Position numbers and translations under genes: made by a program. DNA of 64,000 nucleotides from Atrichornis clamosus. Lineage: Eukaryota; Chordata; Aves; Passeriformes; Menuridae. This document shows positions 1 through 64,000 of this stretch, one piece after another. Location of the stretch: contig WBMZ01009358.1 of the NCBI GenBank assembly GCA_013400975.1, positions 1 through 64,000 of the forward strand, given 5' to 3'. Every line of letters starts with the position of its first letter. Position 1 is the first letter of the stretch. The notes under the pieces are model-generated. The model had not been told where the DNA came from. It was given only the letters and a program-made list of their open reading frames with translations, and ran no database searches.

Positions 1-1494
1 CTACATCCCCACACCCCAGGACAGTGGCGGTTTGAAGGAGATTTTCAAACGTGGTATCCTGGATAATGTCTTCATTTTGATGATGGTTATTTTAATGCTG
101 TTAAAATTTCCCTCAGCACTGTGAATTTATGGGGACAATAATTTCATTTTTCTACCTTGCTTATCCTTTGGGATACCACAGATTGCGGACAGAGCTTGGA
201 GCACATCTGTATCTGCTTTATGGATAAGTTTTAATTTACCAAACCTCAAGCTAAAAATCATTCTAAACCTAATTTCATTTCTTCAGATTAAGGTTTCATT
301 GTATTATTTTATGGAAGTGTTTGCACACAATACTTGTAATCATATGAAAAAACCACTTGAAGTGTTGCTGTCAGCTTTGTTCTATTAGTATCTCTCACCT
401 TCTCAGCAAGGGGCTGTGCCTCCCTGGTCCTGTGTGTCTGAGGGAGCACAGAGCCATGGGGCTGCACTATTAGTTCTTGTCTGATTTTGTCAAACTGCAG
501 ATCACTTTTTTCAGTCTGAAACTTGGTGTCTAGAGCCTTGTGTTGTCTTGTTCGAATGCACTAAATCATGACACTGTTAAAACAGTAACTCAGAACTCCA
601 CAGGAACACCATTTATAACAAATAGAGATCAGTATTTTCATGGAATTGCACAAATGTAATACTCCCTGAAGCCTTCTCAGTGGTGACTCCTTTGTATTGC
701 CGCCCCCCGCAGCCCCCGTGGATGCCAATGCTGGGGGTCCTTAATGAGGGTAACGTGACCAAAGCTGGGGTAAGGGAGCCGGTGGCTGCTGAGGGCGGGG
801 CAGTGCTTCTGTAGTAGGAAAACTCCACGTGAGGTGTGTCATTAAGTAGAGAAACACGTTAAGAGTCTTTAAACGCAGCCAGTGAATGGAAGAAACTAAG
901 AGTGTGCCTGTGTTTTCCCCATATGTTTTCCCCACTCTCTCTGCTGGTTGGGGTCGGGAACTGAGCATGGAGAGGTTGCCTGCGGTTCCGTGTGTTGAGA
1001 CTCCCGGGTGACGGCGTGGGCAGGGAGGGTGGGTGTGCAGCTCCCGAGCCGCGAGTGCTGAGCCGGGAGATGCCGGTGTGTCCCAGGGAGCCTTGGCCCT
1101 CTGGAGGAGGTGGTTGCCCGGCCCGCTGTAGGGCTGGGGGCTCTGCTGCTGCCCGTGCCCCCGTCCCGCCGAGCCCTCGCCATAGCCCGAGTGTCCGCGG
1201 GCCGCCGGTGCCCCCTGCAGCCCGGCCGCCTCCGGCCGTGTCCCTGCCGGGCCCTTCGCTCGCACGGCAGCGCTGCTGCCGCCGGGACGCGGCTTCCAGA
1301 GCCCGGGGGCCTCCGGAACAGGGGTGTCCTTCAGGGACAGGCTGGTCAGGCTGGCCGAGAGGGAGAGAACCGCATCTTTCCCCCATATTTGAGGAGGTTT
1401 CCATGAAATCTCAGGGGTGGGAATGTGTACCCGGGTTTTTGGTCTTGGTGCTCACTCCTCTGTAAATGTTGTTGCTCACACTCTCTCTCCACAG
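1..1494 (+). other. PCCB intron, 5' end outside the window
   Basis: No exon matching the expected upstream PCCB protein was found. The first kilobase is ordinary AT-leaning intron. Positions about 1,021-1,320 form a dense GC- and CpG-rich island, described separately. Long reading frames across that island on both strands are a by-product of its GC content. Confidence 0.7.
1021..1325. promoter_or_regulatory. Intronic CpG island (possible regulatory element or alternative start)
   Basis: A hand count gives about 32 CpG dinucleotides in 300 bases, with a GC content near three quarters. The flanking intron is CpG-poor. The density meets common CpG-island criteria. It lies about 200 bases upstream of the PCCB exon at 1495. 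No TATA box or clear initiator was recognised, so promoter activity is speculative. Confidence 0.55.
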
Positions 1495-10386
<8,892 letters not shown>

Positions 10387-10515
10387 GGGTGGGCAGGGGC
10401 CGGCCATGCTGGAGGCATCCTGAACACAACTACTCTCTGGTTAATAGGCAACAGAAATGGCTCTTGTAATTTTGATTTTGCCAATAACCAGCAATAAATC
10501 GTAGTATTTAATTTT
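10387..10515 (+). terminator. PCCB: PCCB 3'UTR and polyadenylation signal
   Basis: A canonical AATAAA lies at 10493-10498, about 107 bases after the stop, in an otherwise featureless short 3'UTR. Cleavage would be expected around 10,510-10,520; the exact site is inferred. Confidence 0.75.
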
Positions 10516-12920
10516 GGGATCTGACCAGTTCACCACTATAAACCCTTTTTGGTGGTTAATAATGAACACTTCCTGCCCTGCTGCTTCAGGTGAGCTATTA
10601 CTAATTGCTCAAGGTCAAATGTTCCCTTGGCTCCCTCATTCCATAGGCCCTGGAGGTGGCTCAGGCAGAGCTGAGCGACGTCTCACTGCTGAGAAGTTGG
10701 AACCCTGTGCACTTCCAAGTGTATTCCACAGGCCATGGACCTTTGGAGTCTGACTGCTTCCAGCACCACTGACTCAGGAAAATCCTGAGCTGGGATTCCA
10801 GTGCCCTGGACTCCAAGCCGTGTTGATCCTGGACTAAGCAGTTCTGTTCCTATGTTAGTCTGGCCTGAGTGGCAGCTTTTCTGTGCTCAGGTGGTCCTTG
10901 GAGCACCAGGCTGGGGCCAGAGTGGGTGGCACAGAGAAGGGACAGCCAGCCTCCTCCTAAGGTCAGCAGACAAAAAGTGCAGTTCTGGTGGGATGTGAAA
11001 ATCTCCTTCTCCCTCAGCAGAGCCTGGAACAGAGACCTCCAGAGGCCCTTCCAGACTTGTTTTTCTGTGATTATTTACCAGCCTTGCAGGGAACCTCTGC
11101 AGGTGTTGCTCTGCTCAGCCCTGGCCGTGTGCTCACCTGCTCAGCAGAAGCTGCACTTTCCCTCCAGTCCCAAAGGCACTGAGGAACAGCCACTGTCAGG
11201 TTCAGCACTCCTGTACCACTGCCAGGCACTGGAGGGGCCTGCAGGGACCCAACTACTGGGAGTAACTCAGTCATTGACTGAGACAGAGCCTCCCCTACCT
11301 GCACTGCAGCTGCTGCTGCTCCCTCCCAGCATGAGCCTGAAGTACAAGAGAGGTAGGATGGCCACTTCCCAGGTAGCTTCTCTTCCCAGGAAAGTGTACT
11401 GAGTACAGCTGTGGAGCTTGGAGCCTGTACCTGGCAGGGAAAAAAGGCAACAGCTAAAAATCATGTAAAGCACAGTATAAAAGGAGAATTTCATGTATGA
11501 TTCTCAGCTCCCCAGGTTTTTGGATGCATGGGAGGCAGCACATGCAATGTTCCAGACTCACTGGCTGTGCTGGCTGCAGCACATTGGCAGGAGCTGCATG
11601 AACCCACCTGTCTGTGCCTTAGTGACAACAGGCTCGTGGAGATGTCCCAGGGAGTGGAGCTGGCTGCAACTACAAGGGAAGGTAAACTGAAATGTTACTC
11701 TGATGGGTGTCATTGCCACGGTGTGAGTGCTTGTTAACTGTGAGCAAACTCACAGTTCCTAGGGGTTTGTAATAAGGATTTTCAAAGGTAAAGCTGGTTT
11801 AGAGGCAGAAGCTGTGGTAAGTAATGGGATACACACACAGCCTCTGCAGCCTGCCCAGTCAGGAGGAGACACTCCCTGCCAAACCCACTGGTCACTGTCA
11901 CAAAGCGCAAGGTATGGCTTTGTTTGTTGGTTCCCAACCTCACGAGCACTACGGACTCCATCCTCTCTCGTTCCTTGCCAGCACATGAATTGGGCTTTCA
12001 GCTCCGCCCTTTCCAAACAGGCAGTTGCTCTACCAGCACACTTTGGAAACAGCCTAGGTAAGCTGCTCTGACCAGGCTACTGCGAATTTTCTTGAATTCC
12101 AGTCACCTACAAAAACAAAAGGTACAAAATAAAATCCTTTCAAGAGTGAGCAGCCCTTGAACTTAGCAGCAAGACAAGTTACTTACTGTGGTGTTCTCAA
12201 TGCAGCAGGAGCTGACATAACTTACAGGCAGCTGGAGACTGAGCATTCAGGCTGTGTCTCAGGAGTAGGTGAGACCTCACTTCATCCCTGTTCCTCACTT
12301 GCTGCATCTTGTTCCTTTTCCTGACTCCTGATTTTTCCTTAGGAAGTGGGCCAGGTGATAGGCAGTTTTCCATAGCACTACAGAGATGAAATCCTTCATG
12401 CGTTGGACAGAAATAGCACCTTGCTCCCTGAGACAGGGGTGTCATGTGGACATTTTGTTTCAGGAACTTCTCTTAGCCCAGCTGGTTGTTGGACCTTCTG
12501 AGCCTTTCCCATTGCAGCTTCTTCCCACATGCTCCAGGTCACTCCAGATGTACAGGGCAGAAGGGAGAAATTCTTCTGAAACCTCGTGGCAATTCAAGAA
12601 ATTTTAAGTTTTAGCCCTGCCGGTCTTGCACCTGGTGTGGGGCCTTCCCAGATTGACAAAATCTCCCATTAACACCCCCGCCCCCAATCAACCAAAACCA
12701 CACCATGGTGTAGGGGACAAAGGTGCCCAGGGAGGGTTTTCAAGCACTCTGAGTGGGTAAGAGGGTGGTACAGCATCTGGTTGTGAAGCCTGTACTACAC
12801 GAGAACTACCTATCAGTTTTTCCTTTAATAATTCCTTGAATCCCTACTAATAAATGGGATGACAAGATGTGATGGTCCAAACAAGCACTTAAAAGAAAGC
12901 TATAGTGAAGAGGGTGCTCA
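10516..12920. other. Intergenic gap between convergent PCCB and STAG1
   Basis: About 2.4 kb between the PCCB polyadenylation site and the inferred STAG1 3' end. It contains several open frames, the longest a 177-codon + strand frame at 10,869-11,402. None shows a recognisable domain, splice structure or family resemblance, and the area is moderately GC-rich, which favours chance frames. No RNA gene was recognised. Confidence 0.65.
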
Positions 12921-15115
12921 TCATACTCATGATTTTGAATAGTTTATTAAATGAAAGGTGAAGCATCAGTTTTAAATTGTACAAAAGGAAAAAAAAACCT
13001 CATATTGTAAATGTACAATTTACAGAATTACTAGCAAAACCAATCAAGGAGACACTCATAATACAAAAACCTATTGACTGCAAACTGAACTGGAGACCCA
13101 TTGCAGGTACCATGATAATAAATGTTTGTTATACAGTATTCTACAATGTTAAATTAGGAATCAGTTTTCCACACAGAGGACTGTGAAGCACAAGGTTTGT
13201 CTGAGACTCTGACTCAAACAGGGCAGCATCTGTTGTGCCACTATGCTCACAGAGTGATCCTGGACAGGTCCTGCAGCCATTCCTGCCCTGGGCGCACAGG
13301 AGGGGGGTGCACAGAGGGAGGTAACGGGAGTTAGAAAGTTCCAGCGACTTCTTGGGGTGGATACATCCCCAACCCACATCGAGGACTGGCTGAATTACCC
13401 AGGCAAACATTTTTGGCAACTGTGTCTGAGAACTGCATATGTTGTGAGAGACAACCCTCAGCTGGGTGGAATATGGGCTCTCTCCCTCCCAGTGCTGAGC
13501 CTTGAGGAGTTGGGTTGTTTTCCTATAAGCTCAAAACAGAAAAAAGCTCCATGGTTATTCTGCAGTTGCTAAAACAAAAGCACCTCTGAAAATGCTGTGC
13601 TCCAGGGGGTCAGTCTGCTTTGGATCTCAGCTGCTCACTGAGTGCAGGAAGGAAGATGAGGGGTTTGGGGCTGATTCTTGGAGATCCTGGAGCTGTGGAG
13701 GGCCAGCACTGCTGGTGCCAGGCCAGGCTGGGTAAGGAGCAGCTACTATGAAGAGTCGTAAAATTGAAGCATAATGAAATTCCAAATTATTGAAGACATT
13801 GAAAAATATCTTAGTACAATGAGAATGTTTTGGGGGTTTTTTTGAATTTTTTTTGATGTTTTTAGCTTTTTTGAAAAATCATATTTTTTTTCCAAAGAAT
13901 TACTCTCAATATGCACAGTTAACACTGAAAATGTAGCTGTATTCCATTGTAAGCTTAAGAACTTCACCATCTAAGCACAAATTTCTATGCAGCACATACA
14001 GTACTTCTAACTGGCAAAATTAATTTACAAAAATAGCGGAAAAGGGTATTTACGGCATGGAAAGTAGACTCTGTTTTATGGTACAGTTAAAATTACTTTT
14101 AGTATGCTAAAGTGATCCTTTCCCCCACCCTTGAACTATTTTTTTTAATAGGAAAGTTGCTGTTTATGTACCTTGGGTTGGCAGGTTTGAAGTAGGTAGT
14201 AAAAACAGCAAAGTGATTACTTGAGAACCATTTGTGTGTTTTACTGAGAATACTTTATTTGCTGGTATAAGTTGCTAAAAATGCACAGAGCAAGTACCAA
14301 TAGAAAATTTACTGTTTTTGTGTCCCCATGTGCTATATAAAATGAATGTTACACAGCATCTGTTGGAAAAGTGGCTTCATGGACATCTCTTACTTTATGT
14401 CCCATTATAAATAAAAATAAATCTTCTCAAGAGTATAAAATCTGGGTTTATCATATCAGAATCTGAAATTTTTTGGCAGAGATGCACGTCATTAGAATTC
14501 TAACCTCTTCTCTGAGAGTGTTCTTCTCCATGCCTATGAGAGGACATCAGCGTACCATACTGTTACTCAAATCCAGTGTGTTCAAAAACACTTTTCCGTA
14601 GCCAGAGCGACCTGCTCACAGCAGCCTTGCTAGTCAGTGGCTGATAGGCATAGGTTTAATAAAAATGGCTAGCTTTGAAAACATAAAAAGGCAAATGTTA
14701 AAACTGTTTTAAATTGTACAGCAGAAAAATAAAGTTAAAAAGTTCTGTTTTCACTCAATGTTGTTTTCAGAAAACATATGTAGAACAGTGTTTATTTTGA
14801 CAGCTGTCTTAACAATTTAAAACTTCCTCCTCATCCAGAAAAAAAAAAAATCTGTATTAGGACAGTCAAGAACAGGGATACAAACGATTTTTTAGGTCAG
14901 CCCTTCTGAGGTGACTAGATTGGCCAACATTCCCGTGTGTCATTAAGAAGCTCCTCTTCTCTCCGTCACTACACCAAGGGATTGACCTCAATCATTTGGT
15001 TAAAAATCAAACTGTATCACATCAAAAATGTGGTTTTCATACAAGCTATCACAGTATATAGGCCTCTAGCTCTAAACAATAGAGTTCCAAGTTTGTAAAA
15101 GGTCTTCGGCGGACT
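12921..15115 (-). terminator. STAG1: STAG1 3'UTR with polyadenylation signals
   Basis: After the stop at 15116-15118 the - strand runs about 2.2 kb through AT-rich sequence without a conserved reading frame. This suits a long 3'UTR of the size I expect for STAG1. The distal AATAAA (tttatt on +) is at 12943-12948. Possible proximal signals are at 14254-14259 and 14791-14796. T-rich runs near 13,830-13,895 and an A12 run at 14839-14850 lie inside. Which site is used cannot be read from sequence. Confidence 0.6.

Positions 15116-64000
<48,885 letters not shown>

Noticed and set aside
741..1465. Overlapping long open frames on both strands across the GC-rich island
   Set aside because: Frames are long because stop codons are AT-rich and the DNA is about 75% GC. 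There is no splice structure, and no family resemblance was recognised.
1..1494. Search for the preceding PCCB exon
   Set aside because: Nothing encodes the expected sequence upstream of DRLVPELD, so the exon must lie before the window.
10869..11402. 177-codon + strand frame between PCCB and STAG1
   Set aside because: It lies after the PCCB polyadenylation signal, has no recognisable domain or promoter, and sits in moderately GC-rich DNA where chance frames are expected.

Overview
The window is vertebrate nuclear DNA, most likely from a bird. The evidence is spliced genes with canonical GT-AG introns, compact intron sizes, CR1-type LINE fragments (the dominant avian repeat), and two neighbouring genes I recognise from conserved protein sequence. 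No bacterial, viral or organellar gene set is present. Most open reading frames in the window are chance frames in introns or shadows of exons.

Positions 1-10,515 hold the 3' half of PCCB on the + strand. PCCB is the beta subunit of mitochondrial propionyl-CoA carboxylase. Seven exons can be joined in one frame (730 coding bases: 1 carried-in base, 242 codons and a stop). They cover the C-terminal part of the carboxyltransferase, end in the conserved tail ANIPL, and are followed by AATAAA at 10,493. The 5' exons lie before the window.

Positions about 10,516-12,920 are the intergenic gap, where I see no gene. From about 12,925 to beyond 64,000 lies STAG1 (cohesin subunit SA1) on the - strand, tail-to-tail with PCCB. 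I placed 23 coding segments from 59,753 down to the stop codon at 15,116. They join without a frameshift into 2,649 coding bases (882 codons plus stop), the C-terminal roughly 70% of the protein, followed by a 3'UTR of about 2.2 kb. The N-terminal exons lie beyond 64,000. Human STAG1 and PCCB are also neighbours, so this is conserved synteny, not a new cluster. The two genes have no known functional link: one is catabolic mitochondrial metabolism, the other sister-chromatid cohesion and chromatin looping.

The remaining sequence is intron with a few old repeats: two clear CR1 fragments, a probable decayed LINE reverse-transcriptase remnant, short tandem duplications and microsatellites. I did not find a previously undescribed biological system. 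The points most worth a second look are a dense CpG island inside a PCCB intron, an exact 59-bp tandem duplication in a STAG1 intron, a frame-preserving 111-nt cassette exon in STAG1, a rapidly diverging STAG1 tail exon with conserved islands, and an extremely CpG-dense penultimate STAG1 coding exon next to an 82-bp terminal intron.
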